IMG/VR virus record: IMGVR_UViG_3300034072_002219 | Location: 1-30,927 of that record | Origin: a virus | DNA: 30,927 nucleotides | Direction: 5' to 3' (one strand) | Part shown: piece after piece, positions 13,401 to 20,894 of the stretch | Numbering within the stretch: position 1 is the first letter of the stretch | Layout of the letters: the number at the start of each line of letters is the position of its first letter | Program-made: the position numbers and the translations under genes | Notes under the pieces: generated by a model | The model's database searches: none | Seen by the model: only the letters and a program-made list of their open reading frames with translations | Told to the model about the DNA's origin: nothing

Positions 13401-14393
13401 TTAAGCGCTTTCCAGCTTCAGTTTCTGTGCCATGCCCCGCGCGCTGGAACTGGTTTCGATCGACTCGACCAGCCACCCGATCGCATCGATCTTAGCGCCC
13501 CAGCCTGACAGGGTGATCCGCTGGTTAGGCTGGAGCGCGCAATTGGCGCGGGCAAGGTCGAGGTCGAACTTGTAGCCGCCGCGCCCGCGCTTCTTCTTCT
13601 CCGCCTCGGCCGCCTGTGTTGCTTCCGCCTCGGTGGCATAGACCCGCTTCAGCCGCTTCGGATTGTCGCCGCCCGTCGAGACGGTGCGGCGCCTGCCGGC
13701 GTCCTGGTCGTGCCATTGCGCCTGCACCCCGTCATTCTGGTCGCGCTGGGCACGGGTGAAGCTCCATCGGCCCGCATCGGCGCGGGTGAGGGTGTGCGCG
13801 GCGATGGTCGCGCCGCCGGCGGTGGTGGTGCCGCCGATCGGCATGAAGAGCAGCAGGCGGGCCTTCCATGTCGCCACCGCGTCGTAGCGACTGCCCAGAT
13901 CCCGCACCAAGGCCATGTCGCTCTTGGCGTGCTGATCGAGCGTCGCGATGGCCTTGCTTGCCAAATCGGGGTGGACGCGCGCGGTGATGCCGTGGCGCTT
14001 GGCGATCGTGGCCAGGACGGCGCCGAGGGTCGTATTGTGCCAGGCGTGGGAGCGCCGCTTGCGATAGGCGCCGGCGAAGTCGGCCGACCGCGCGGTGATC
14101 CGGATCTGGTCGGGCGGGCCGCTCGCCTCCACCTCGTCCACCGTGAACCGGCCCTTGTCGATCAGGCCCGGATTGACGTCGTCGCCCGATTTCCAGCCCA
14201 GGGACAGCGCCAGGATCTTGCCAGGCTCGGGCAGCGCCAGCTTGCCGTCCGCGTTGTGGAGCGTGAGGGCCAGCTCGTCCGCCTCGCCGCCGCGCTTTTC
14301 GGTGAGCGTCAGCTCGAGGAATCGCGGGTCGACCTTCTCGGCCAGGTCGACGCCGTCGAGCGTCAGCCGCAGCTGGGCGATGGCCGCGGTCAT
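13401..14393 (-). CDS. D: Tail hub / late control protein gpD
   Basis: 330 residues, the P2 gpD family that forms the tail hub carrying the baseplate spike. Typical blocks are FLELTLTEKRGGEADELALTLHN, PGLIDKGRFTVDEVEASGPPDQIRITARSADF, LGAVLATIAKRHGI and the C-terminal NQRITLSGWGAKIDAIGWLVESI. Length and position as the last tail gene after U match P2. The start ATG at 14393 overlaps the U stop as ATGA. In P2 ogr follows D; here a hairpin and the acyltransferase follow instead. Confidence 0.9.
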   Translation of the reverse strand: MTAAIAQLRLTLDGVDLAEKVDPRFLELTLTEKRGGEADELALTLHNADGKLALPEPGKILALSLGWKSGDDVNPGLIDKGRFTVDEVEASGPPDQIRITARSADFAGAYRKRRSHAWHNTTLGAVLATIAKRHGITARVHPDLASKAIATLDQHAKSDMALVRDLGSRYDAVATWKARLLLFMPIGGTTTAGGATIAAHTLTRADAGRWSFTRAQRDQNDGVQAQWHDQDAGRRRTVSTGGDNPKRLKRVYATEAEATQAAEAEKKKRGRGGYKFDLDLARANCALQPNQRITLSGWGAKIDAIGWLVESIETSSSARGMAQKLKLESA

Positions 14394-14791
14394 CCGTCGA
14401 TCCGCTTGAGTTCCATCGCGAAGTCGATGCCGCGCGGGATGCCGCCGGCCAGCACGCCCTTGTGCGACTGGTCGATCGTTTCGATCCGGAAATCGCCGAG
14501 CACCCGACCGGTGCCGTCCATCAGCGGCCAATGATCGCCGGTGTCCGCCATCTCGATCAGCGTCTCGATTGCCGAATAGCGGCCGGCCAGTTCGGGCACG
14601 ACCAGGCCGGCGATCGTGATGCTGTCCTCGCCGGCCCCGACGAACTGGCTGGCGGGGCGGGCGCCGAAACGCTCGCTCTGTTCGTGGCGCCAGGTCATCC
14701 GGCGCTGCAGATCCTGATAGGGCACGGTGTCCATGCCGAAGACGAACATGCCCAGCGTCATCAGGTGGGCGGGGGAGAGGGTGGTGGCCAT
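14390..14791 (-). CDS. U: Tail protein gpU
   Basis: 133 residues matching the P2 gpU family: MTLGMFVFGMDTVPYQDLQRRMTWRHEQSER, then VGAGEDSITIAGLVVPELAGRYSAIE and IDQSHKGVLAGGIPRGIDFAMELKR. The protein caps or completes the tail tube and is needed for tail termination. The ATG shares one base with the tape-measure stop (TGATG), and the end overlaps D. Longer upstream readings shadow gene T. Confidence 0.88.
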   Translation of the reverse strand: MATTLSPAHLMTLGMFVFGMDTVPYQDLQRRMTWRHEQSERFGARPASQFVGAGEDSITIAGLVVPELAGRYSAIETLIEMADTGDHWPLMDGTGRVLGDFRIETIDQSHKGVLAGGIPRGIDFAMELKRIDG

Positions 14792-17196
14792 CAATTGTCC
14801 CCATATTCGCGGCGGCGCTTGCGGTCGGCCGCCTGCTCGATCAGCTCCTGCACGCGTTTGGCGAACGCCTCGGCATTCTCCCCGGGCTGTTGGGTGATGT
14901 GGAAGTGGTAGGTATCGCCGCCGCGCTGGGCGGTGACGGTCGGGCCGGCAGCGGGGCGGGCGGCCGAGGCGAACGGGGTGAGGGACATGGCGCCTGCGGC
15001 CATGACGCCGCCGGCCAGGCGGGACATCGATGCCTGAGCGCGCGGCGCCCCGCGATCGACGCCCAGAGCGAGCCCGTCCGCCACATTGCCGCCCATGCGC
15101 ATGAACACCCTGGAGGGGGAGTGAATTTCCCACTTCCTCCGCATCGATTCGGGCAGGTAGCTGACGATGGTGTTCCAGACGCTCTTGAGGCCAGACCAAC
15201 CCGCCTTCAGGCCGTTGATGATGCCGTCCATCAGGTTGCCGCCGACGCCGGAAATCCAGTTCTTGAAGGCGGTCCACCCGGCCGTCAGGAACGCCCAGCC
15301 GGCCTGGAACGTGGCCTTGATGCGATCCCAATGGGTGTAGATCAGATAGGCGGCCACGCCGATCGCGACGACGATGGCGGTGATGACCAGCACGATCGGG
15401 TTGGCCATCATGAATACGCCGAGGCGGACGATGCCCTGGGCGAGGGTCGTCATTGCACCCCAAATCGCCTTTCCCATGACGACGGCGCCCTGCGCGATGC
15501 TCGTCATCGCCGAGCGCGTGCGGGTGGCCGCCTTCCCGGCGGCCAGAGATATAGCGCTGAACGAGTTTTGAGCGGCAACCTTTGCGCCGGCGAGCCCGCT
15601 GGAAGCGACAGCCTTGACACTGTTGAACGCCATGTTGGCGACAGATGACGCGTACTTCACCTTGCCAGCCATTTGGGTGTAGGCGGTCTTAATCCCGCCG
15701 ATCGCATCTTTTGACTTTCGCAGCATCGCCCAGACATCGCCTATCGGACCCAGGATGGAGCCGAACGCGATCTGCGCGGCGCCCAGGCCGATCTTTAAGG
15801 TGATGAGCGCTGCCGCGCCTTGCATCAATGTGGCAGCTAGTTCGGGATTGGCTTTCGCCCAATCGGAGACTTTGGCCGCCGCCATGGAAAGGTTGCCCAT
15901 GACCTGCTTGGCGACCGGGAGCAGGGTGGTGCCAAGCGTGATCGCCACGGCGCTCGCGGAGCCCATCAGCTCGCGCCAGCTGACCGTCGCATCGTTCGCC
16001 ACACGCTGGTCGAACGCCTTGTCGACCAGGCCGCCGGCCGCCGCGATCTTACCCTGCATCTGCAGGAACAGCTTCTGATCGATGATCAGCTGGCGGAGCG
16101 CGCTCTGCGCCTGCATGTCCTCGAAAATATAGCCGAGCTTCGACAGGTCGCCCTTGGTCGCCTTGTTGGTGAGCGCGATCAGGGTCTGGATCGGAGAGAT
16201 GCCGGCGGCGGTGCCCTTCTTGATCGCCGCAGGAAGATCGATCCCGAAATTCTTCTTGAACGCAGCCGTGGTCGCGGGTGAACTCACCTTGGCCAGCAGG
16301 TTTTCGGCATTGGTGGCGGCGGCCGCGGAATCGCCGGTGCCGCGCCGGATGGTTTCCAGCATGGCGATCAGCTCGGTCGCGCCGCGTGTCCCGGTCTGGC
16401 CCAGCGCCTGCATCTGGGCGGTGAGGCCGGGGAAGGCGGCGGCCATGTCGCGCACTTCGAACGCGCCCTGGTTGCCGCCCGCCGCCATCATGTCGAGCAG
16501 CTTGGCGGTCTGCGCGAGCGGGATCTTGAGGTTGGACACGCCGGCATAGACCGCGGCGGCCGCATCGGTCCCCTCCACCTTGAAGGCGGTCATGAACTTG
16601 CCCATCGGCGCGGCAGCCTCGACCGCCTGTTTGGGATCGAGGCCGAGGCCGGATAGCGTGTCGACCGCCGCCGCCATGTCGGCCGGCAGCAGCCGCGCGG
16701 CGCGCGCCGACAGCAGGATGTTATTGGCCAGCCCTTTGGTCGCCTGGTCGGACAGCTCCGCCTTTTGCTGGATGTCGACCATGACGCTGGAGAATTCCGC
16801 CGCCTTGGTGACGGCGTAGATCAGCGGTGCGGCAGCGGCCACGCCGCCGGCGACATTCTCGGTCCCCTTGCTGCGCAGCTCGGTCCCGCGCCGTCGCATC
16901 GCTTGGCGATCGGCCTCGATCGCGGCCAGGCGCTGCTGGCGCGCGATCCGGCGCTGCACCTCTTCCAGCCGCTCCATCGCCTGGCGCTGCTGGCCGAACA
17001 GGTTGGTGACGTTGCCGGTGGTGCGCTCGATCTGGCGATCATAGTCGGCGATCTCGCGCTGCAGCTTCTTCGCTTCGCCGCCCAGCTCGCGCAGGGATTT
17101 CGAGCCCTTGCCGCCCAGGCCGATGATGTTGCGCAGCGCGCCGGACATCTTGTCGACGCCGACGAAGTTGACCAGCAGCGAGAGCTTGTTGTTCAC
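14791..17196 (-). CDS. T: Tape measure protein gpT
   Basis: 801 residues. It sets tail length and is probably ejected with the DNA. The N-terminus is a coiled coil (LGGEAKKLQREIADYDRQIER ... RLEEVQRRIARQQRLAA), followed by the conserved TP901-type tape-measure core (AEFSSVMVDIQQKAELSDQA, SGLGLDPKQAVEAAAP). A hydrophobic segment near residue 595 (ANPIVLVITAIVVAIGVAAYLIY) is usual for the family. The late motif SPSRVFMRMGGNVADGLALGV is also typical. It starts with GTG at 17196 in a GTGA overlap with E'. Confidence 0.92.
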   Translation of the reverse strand: MNNKLSLLVNFVGVDKMSGALRNIIGLGGKGSKSLRELGGEAKKLQREIADYDRQIERTTGNVTNLFGQQRQAMERLEEVQRRIARQQRLAAIEADRQAMRRRGTELRSKGTENVAGGVAAAAPLIYAVTKAAEFSSVMVDIQQKAELSDQATKGLANNILLSARAARLLPADMAAAVDTLSGLGLDPKQAVEAAAPMGKFMTAFKVEGTDAAAAVYAGVSNLKIPLAQTAKLLDMMAAGGNQGAFEVRDMAAAFPGLTAQMQALGQTGTRGATELIAMLETIRRGTGDSAAAATNAENLLAKVSSPATTAAFKKNFGIDLPAAIKKGTAAGISPIQTLIALTNKATKGDLSKLGYIFEDMQAQSALRQLIIDQKLFLQMQGKIAAAGGLVDKAFDQRVANDATVSWRELMGSASAVAITLGTTLLPVAKQVMGNLSMAAAKVSDWAKANPELAATLMQGAAALITLKIGLGAAQIAFGSILGPIGDVWAMLRKSKDAIGGIKTAYTQMAGKVKYASSVANMAFNSVKAVASSGLAGAKVAAQNSFSAISLAAGKAATRTRSAMTSIAQGAVVMGKAIWGAMTTLAQGIVRLGVFMMANPIVLVITAIVVAIGVAAYLIYTHWDRIKATFQAGWAFLTAGWTAFKNWISGVGGNLMDGIINGLKAGWSGLKSVWNTIVSYLPESMRRKWEIHSPSRVFMRMGGNVADGLALGVDRGAPRAQASMSRLAGGVMAAGAMSLTPFASAARPAAGPTVTAQRGGDTYHFHITQQPGENAEAFAKRVQELIEQAADRKRRREYGDN

Positions 17197-17324
17197 CGCC
17201 CCTTATCCCCGTGCATGTGGTTCCAGCGGCTGATCGCGCGGTCGCGCCAGTCGAGCAGCTCGTCGGCGGAGAGGGCGACCAGCTCGGACAGCGGCCAGTG
17301 GAAGATGGCGGCGATGTCGGCCAT
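17193..17324 (-). CDS. GpE' domain (P2 GpE-type tail chaperone extension)
   Basis: 43 residues (MADIAAIFHWPLSELVALSADELLDWRDRAISRW) that match the small P2 GpE/E' family. It is normally reached by -1 frameshifting from gene E. Its own ATG shares a base with the E stop (TGATG), so separate initiation is also possible. Confidence 0.75.
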   Translation of the reverse strand: MADIAAIFHWPLSELVALSADELLDWRDRAISRWNHMHGDKGR

Positions 17325-17659
17325 CAGGTCTTCGGCTGATGTTCCGCGATCAGCGTTTCGACCACCTGGCGCTCCGCCTTGGTCATAAAAAAACCGCGCA
17401 GCGTGCCGCCGATCTCGGCCAGGTCCTCGGGCTCCAGATCTTCGGCCTCGGCGCCGGTGAGCGGCGGTTCGGTGACGCGCGGGATCAGCTTGAGCAGCGC
17501 GGCCACGTCGCTGGTCAGCACCTCCTGCAGGTTGAGGCCGCGCAGCTCGCCGGCCTTGGGCTTGCGTAGGTTCAGCTTCTCGATACGCGTCTCGCCGCGC
17601 ACGATCGGCGCGGACAGGGTGACGGTTTCGAAGCGGTTGGCGGCGGCGCTGTCGGTCAT
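17193..17659 (-). CDS. E+E': Frameshift product E+E' tail assembly chaperone
   Basis: Predicted 155-residue fusion: 91 residues of E, then a -1 shift, then 64 residues in the frame that ends in the GpE' domain. The shift site is seven T in the transcript at 17387-17393, read GGT TTT TTT, an ideal T TTT TTT slippery heptamer. P2 and most long-tailed phages make a minor long chaperone in this way to assemble the tube around the tape measure, whose gene comes next. The geometry was checked base by base; use is by analogy with P2. Confidence 0.78.
17324..17659 (-). CDS. E: Tail assembly chaperone gpE
   Basis: 111 residues of the P2 gpE / phage tail assembly chaperone family: ETVTLSAPIVRGETRIEKLNLRKPKAGELRGL, then LLKLIPRVTEPPLT and LEPEDLAEIGGTLRGFF. 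It acts with E+E' to load tube subunits on the tape measure and is absent from the virion. A ribosome-binding AGGAG lies about 9 bases upstream of ATG 17659. The slippery site lies 20 codons before its stop. Confidence 0.85.
   Translation of the reverse strand: MTDSAAANRFETVTLSAPIVRGETRIEKLNLRKPKAGELRGLNLQEVLTSDVAALLKLIPRVTEPPLTGAEAEDLEPEDLAEIGGTLRGFFMTKAERQVVETLIAEHQPKT
17387..17393 (-). other. -1 ribosomal frameshift slippery site
   Basis: Seven A on the plus strand, T TTT TTT in the mRNA sense, in register so that both P- and A-site tRNAs can re-pair after a one-base back-slip. P2 uses T TTT TTG at the equivalent spot. Confidence 0.78.
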
Positions 17660-17692
17660 GGGGCGGGGCTCCTGGTGGGGCGGGGCGGGTTC

Positions 17693-17726
17693 GGGCCGGG
17701 AGGAAAACGAACAAACCTCCCGGCCC
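17693..17726 (-). terminator. Strong hairpin between tail tube and gpE
   Basis: Perfect 11-base arms, GGGCCGGGAGG (17693-17703) and CCTCCCGGCCC (17716-17726), with a 12-base A-rich loop, in the 119-base gap after the tail tube gene. No T-run follows. It could attenuate transcription or protect the 3' end of sheath/tube mRNA so that structural proteins outnumber the chaperone and tape measure. Confidence 0.6.
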
Positions 17727-17778
17727 TGCCACCGGACGGCGCCCCGCTACTGGACCGCCCGGCGGATCTGGGGCTGCG

Positions 17779-18288
17779 TCAGCCGGTGAGGATCGCCATG
17801 ATCTCGGCATAGCGATCGGTGCCGTCGACTTCGAAAATGCCGCCCACCATGTCGATCAGCACGTCGGTGGTGCCGTCGACGACGCGGCGGTAATAGGCGC
17901 ATGGCAGCGTGTATTTGTGCTCGGTATCGTCGCCGGGCTTGGACTTGCCGAAGTCGATCTCCGAGAAGCGGCCGTTGAGATAGATCTCCACCGCCTGGGC
18001 GGCGCTGCCGTCATCGGCGCGATAGGCGCCGACCAGGCGCAGGCCGACGCCGTCGACGCTGGTGGTGCCGAACTTGCGGACCAGCGAGGCGACATGGCCG
18101 GCCATGGTGACCGTGGCCTCCATCGCTTCCAGGCCCTTGTCGACCTTGACCGGGCCGAGCATGCCGCCGGTGCGCAGATCTTCGGTCGAGAGCGCGAGCT
18201 TGGGCTCCTCGAACTCGGCGATCTCGCCCAGGAAGCCCTGGCCGTCGGCATAGGCGTTGATGTTGATGAGCTTGCGGGCGAGACCCAT
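17779..18288 (-). CDS. FII: Major tail tube protein gpFII
   Basis: 169 residues of the P2 FII tail tube family: LARKLININAYADGQGFLGEIAEFEEPKLALSTEDLRTGGMLGPVKVDKGLEAMEATVTM is diagnostic, as are VGLRLVGAYR and the acidic C-terminal segment. It forms the inner tube through which DNA passes. AAAGGATC lies upstream of the ATG at 18288. It follows the sheath gene by 26 bases and is followed by a strong hairpin. Confidence 0.93.
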   Translation of the reverse strand: MGLARKLININAYADGQGFLGEIAEFEEPKLALSTEDLRTGGMLGPVKVDKGLEAMEATVTMAGHVASLVRKFGTTSVDGVGLRLVGAYRADDGSAAQAVEIYLNGRFSEIDFGKSKPGDDTEHKYTLPCAYYRRVVDGTTDVLIDMVGGIFEVDGTDRYAEIMAILTG

Positions 18289-18314
18289 GGCGCGATCCTT
18301 TCAGTGGGGGCTGG

Positions 18315-19493
18315 TCAGCCGAGCTGGTCGGCGAAGCCGGCGTAATATTCGTCGCTGCTGACCAGCTCGACGATCGGGTTCTCCAGCGGCGCGGCCGGCG
18401 TGTAGGTGAGGGTGAAGACCGGCTTGCCGGCGGCGAGCTGGGCCGGCGTGTTCTTCGTCGCATCGAACGCCACCCGGGCGCCGATCACCTGGCCGCCCAG
18501 ACCATTGTTGGGCTTGGTGAGGCGGGTGAGGGTGGCGTTGATCTTCTCGAGCAGCGCCTTGACCATGCCGACCGTCATCGGCTGATCGATGAACGGGAAG
18601 ACGATTCCCATGATCAGGTCCTGGAGCGCGTAGCTGGTGCGTCGCGCGCTTTCGAACAGGAACTCGGGCTCGGTCTCGCCCGCGCAGGTGCGGTTGCCCC
18701 AGAAGCGCCAGCCATTGTGCTGGATCAGCGTTGTGATGCCGGCATCGTTGAGCACCCCGGCGGTGGTGGAGCTGTCCAGCAGATCCCAATGCACGTCCCT
18801 GGTGATCGCGGTGATCCCGTCGACCGCGACGTTGCTGATCGTCTTGTGCCAGCCCTGCTGCTCGTCGATCAGCGCGCGCAGGGCAAGGGCGCGGGCCACG
18901 GCATCACCGGCGAAGCTGGGCGACGTATCCGGCCAGATCAGCATCAGCTGGCTGGCGCCGAACGGTTCGCGATAGGTCAGCGCGGCCGCTTCATCCTCGG
19001 CGTGAACGGCGGCATAGACCATGGCACGCAACTTCTTCGCGGCAACCACCAGCGCAGCCGTGACCGTCGCGCTGTCGAGCCCGGGGGCGCCGAGGATCCG
19101 GGGAGACTTGCCGACGCGCTGCTGCGCGGCGAGCAGTGCCTGGATGCCGGTGTAGCTGTTGCCGGCGACGGCGCCGATCACATTGGCGTCCATCTCCGCC
19201 TGGTCGTCGCCCGCCTCGACGCGCACCAGCACCAGCACCGGGCTCGCAATCTCGCTGATCGCCGTCAGCGCCGGCCGGATCGTGCCGGTTACGCTGGCGG
19301 GGAGCCGGGCGAGCGCGGCGGTGATGTCCGTCACCAGTACCGGCGTGTTGAGCGGGAAGGCCGCGTTCAGCGCCGTGGTGTCCGCGCCGGCGGTAGCGGC
19401 GCCGGTGACGATCATGCCGATCGTCGACAGCGTCGCGGCGGTGGCGACGGCGTTGCTGGTGGTGCGTTCATTGATGGTCAGGCCGTGCGTCAT
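18315..19493 (-). CDS. FI: Contractile tail sheath protein gpFI
   Basis: 392 residues of the P2 FI sheath family, seen in TTALNAAFPLNTPVLVTDI, GNSYTGIQALLAAQQRVGKSPRILGAPGLD, GDAVARALALRALIDEQQGWHKTISN, and HNGWRFWGNRTCA near residue 255. The sheath contracts to drive the tube through the envelope. GAGGACCCGCC precedes the ATG at 19493. Second gene of the predicted W-FI-FII late operon. Confidence 0.94.
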   Translation of the reverse strand: MTHGLTINERTTSNAVATAATLSTIGMIVTGAATAGADTTALNAAFPLNTPVLVTDITAALARLPASVTGTIRPALTAISEIASPVLVLVRVEAGDDQAEMDANVIGAVAGNSYTGIQALLAAQQRVGKSPRILGAPGLDSATVTAALVVAAKKLRAMVYAAVHAEDEAAALTYREPFGASQLMLIWPDTSPSFAGDAVARALALRALIDEQQGWHKTISNVAVDGITAITRDVHWDLLDSSTTAGVLNDAGITTLIQHNGWRFWGNRTCAGETEPEFLFESARRTSYALQDLIMGIVFPFIDQPMTVGMVKALLEKINATLTRLTKPNNGLGGQVIGARVAFDATKNTPAQLAAGKPVFTLTYTPAAPLENPIVELVSSDEYYAGFADQLG

Positions 19494-19502
19494 GGCGGGT
19501 CC

Positions 19503-19886
19503 TCAGCTGGAGCGCTTGCCGCCCATCGTGGCGGGCAGGGGGATGGAGAGGGTGGAGGCGGCGTTGGCCGCCGCGGTGCCGGTGGGGCGATAGCGAACCG
19601 AGGCGGTAAGGTTACCCTCGGTCGCGACGCCGGTGATCGCGATGCCGGTGACCTTGCCCAGGCCGATCTCCGGCCCCCAGATGCGGAGCGCGATCGCGCA
19701 GGCCGCGCGCATCAGCATCGCGGTGACCGGGGTAACGGGCTGGTCGATCAGCTCGAACAGGAGCGAGCCGTAGTCGCGGCGCATGACGAGACTGCCCAGC
19801 GGCGTGCCGAGCACGTCCGCAACCGACTGCGCCAGGTGCGCAGCGCCGCCAAGGGCCTTTCCGGTGGTGGCGTCCATCCCGTTCAT
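19503..19886 (-). CDS. W: Baseplate wedge gpW (gp25-like)
   Basis: 127 residues of the P2 gpW / T4 gp25 baseplate wedge family: HLAQSVADVLGTPLGSLVMRRDYGSLLFELIDQPVTP is the signature, followed by AIALRIWGPEIGLGKVTGI. It links sheath to baseplate. In P2 it lies between V and J; here it directly precedes the sheath gene and is parted from V by a nuclease gene. ATG 19886 is supported by its fixed spacing from the late-promoter candidate; ATG 19877 is an alternative. Confidence 0.9.
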   Translation of the reverse strand: MNGMDATTGKALGGAAHLAQSVADVLGTPLGSLVMRRDYGSLLFELIDQPVTPVTAMLMRAACAIALRIWGPEIGLGKVTGIAITGVATEGNLTASVRYRPTGTAAANAASTLSIPLPATMGGKRSS

Positions 19887-19950
19887 GGGCCTGCGATGGC
19901 GCCGTTGGCGCCACGCGCGAAGGGGGTGGCTGTGTAGAGCGGCGGTTTAC
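19887..19950 (-). promoter_or_regulatory. Ogr-type late promoter candidate upstream of W
   Basis: Dyad GTAGA-N7-TTTAC (19934-19950, plus-strand reading) centred 56 bases before the W start, a C-rich block shared with the J promoter, and GCGCCAT (19902 to 19896 on the minus strand) ending nine bases before the ATG. P2 late promoters carry the Ogr dyad near -55 and lack a -35. That would place the transcript start almost at the ATG. Confidence 0.6.
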
Positions 19951-19954
19951 CCGG

Positions 19955-20332
19955 TCAGCGCCACGGGCGAGCGAGATTCCGCTGGATCAGATACGCGCCG
20001 GCGTCGCGGCCGTTGACCGCCAGCGTCGCCAAGGTGCGGCCATAGCGATCGGTGCCGATGCGGTGGACGGTGACGCGGCCCGATGCGAGGAAGGCTGCCA
20101 GGGCATTCCGGCTCCGCTCGGCCATGGCATAGTCGCACCAGCCATGGCCCTGCCGGCGGCGACATTTCGGGCTACCGCGCAACTCGGGCGCATCGATGTT
20201 GGCGATACGGATGCGCTCGCCCGCGCAGCTGCGCACGGTGTCGCCATCATGAATTGTGGCGAGGCAGAGCGCGGGGGCGGCGATAAGGGCGAGCAGCAGC
20301 ATGGCGCCGCGATATCGCCGATCAGACCGCAT
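19955..20332 (-). CDS. Secreted staphylococcal-nuclease-like protein
   Basis: 125 residues. A signal peptide (basic MRSDRRYRG, then AMLLLALIAAPALCLA) precedes an SNase domain with HDGDTV, ERIRIANIDAPELRG and TDRYGRTLATL, where the Asp, Glu and Arg residues expected for calcium binding and catalysis are found. It would be exported and cut DNA or RNA in the periplasm or outside. It overlaps the V stop by 11 bases and sits between V and W, an unusual place. Roles might include degrading DNA from lysed cells or competing phage DNA, or an accessory moron; none is shown. Confidence 0.85.
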   Translation of the reverse strand: MRSDRRYRGAMLLLALIAAPALCLATIHDGDTVRSCAGERIRIANIDAPELRGSPKCRRRQGHGWCDYAMAERSRNALAAFLASGRVTVHRIGTDRYGRTLATLAVNGRDAGAYLIQRNLARPWR

Positions 20333-20894
20333 CGCCAGTTAGACCGGTACCGGGCTGGACCTTGTCGTGATGGTGGCCCTTGAGGCTGATCGCCCCTGCC
20401 TTGACGTCGCCATCGGCGGTGGCGTCGCCCGTAACCGCCAGATCGCCCTCGATCCGCACCGGGCCGCGCAGGGTGATGCCGCCAGCCGCATCGACCAGGG
20501 CCGTGCCGCCGGCCGGCAGGATGGCGGTGAGCGCATGGGCCTCGGGATCGTAGCCGATGCGCGCGCCGTCCGCATATTCGATCAGCTCGGCCGGCGTGCT
20601 GCCCGGGGCTGGGAAGGCGTCGCTGTAGATCCCGACCAGCGCGACGGCGCCGGCGAGCTGCCCATCCGCCGCCAGCACGATCGCCTGTTCGCCGATGCTG
20701 GGCGGGGACCAGCTGCGCGTCTTGCCGGCGCGGATCGCCAGCCATCGGATCGGCGGCGTGACGGCGCCGCCATCGTCGTCATCCGGGTCGCCATAGCGGA
20801 CGGTGCATTTGCCGGCGGCGAGATCGACCGAGGCGATCGAGCCCAGCCGGATCAGCTCGGACAGGTCGGCGGGGATGTCTTCCTGCTGCCTCAC
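20322..20894 (-). CDS. V: Baseplate spike assembly protein gpV
   Basis: 190 residues of the P2 gpV / phage baseplate assembly V family: LSELIRLGSIASVDLAAGKCTVRYGD, WLAIRAGKTRSWSPPSIGEQAIVLAADGQL, then a repetitive beta region (ITLRGPVRIEGDLAVTGDATADGDV) and the metal-binding tip motif GHHHD. It forms the membrane-piercing spike. GTG at 20894 overlaps the Rz stop as GTGA; longer upstream reading is arginine-rich shadow sequence. Confidence 0.88.
   Translation of the reverse strand: MRQQEDIPADLSELIRLGSIASVDLAAGKCTVRYGDPDDDDGGAVTPPIRWLAIRAGKTRSWSPPSIGEQAIVLAADGQLAGAVALVGIYSDAFPAPGSTPAELIEYADGARIGYDPEAHALTAILPAGGTALVDAAGGITLRGPVRIEGDLAVTGDATADGDVKAGAISLKGHHHDKVQPGTGLTGDAV

Noticed and set aside
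18717-19937. A 406-residue plus-strand ORF over the sheath and W genes.
   Set aside because: Gly/Arg/Asp-rich antisense of two well-recognised tail proteins.
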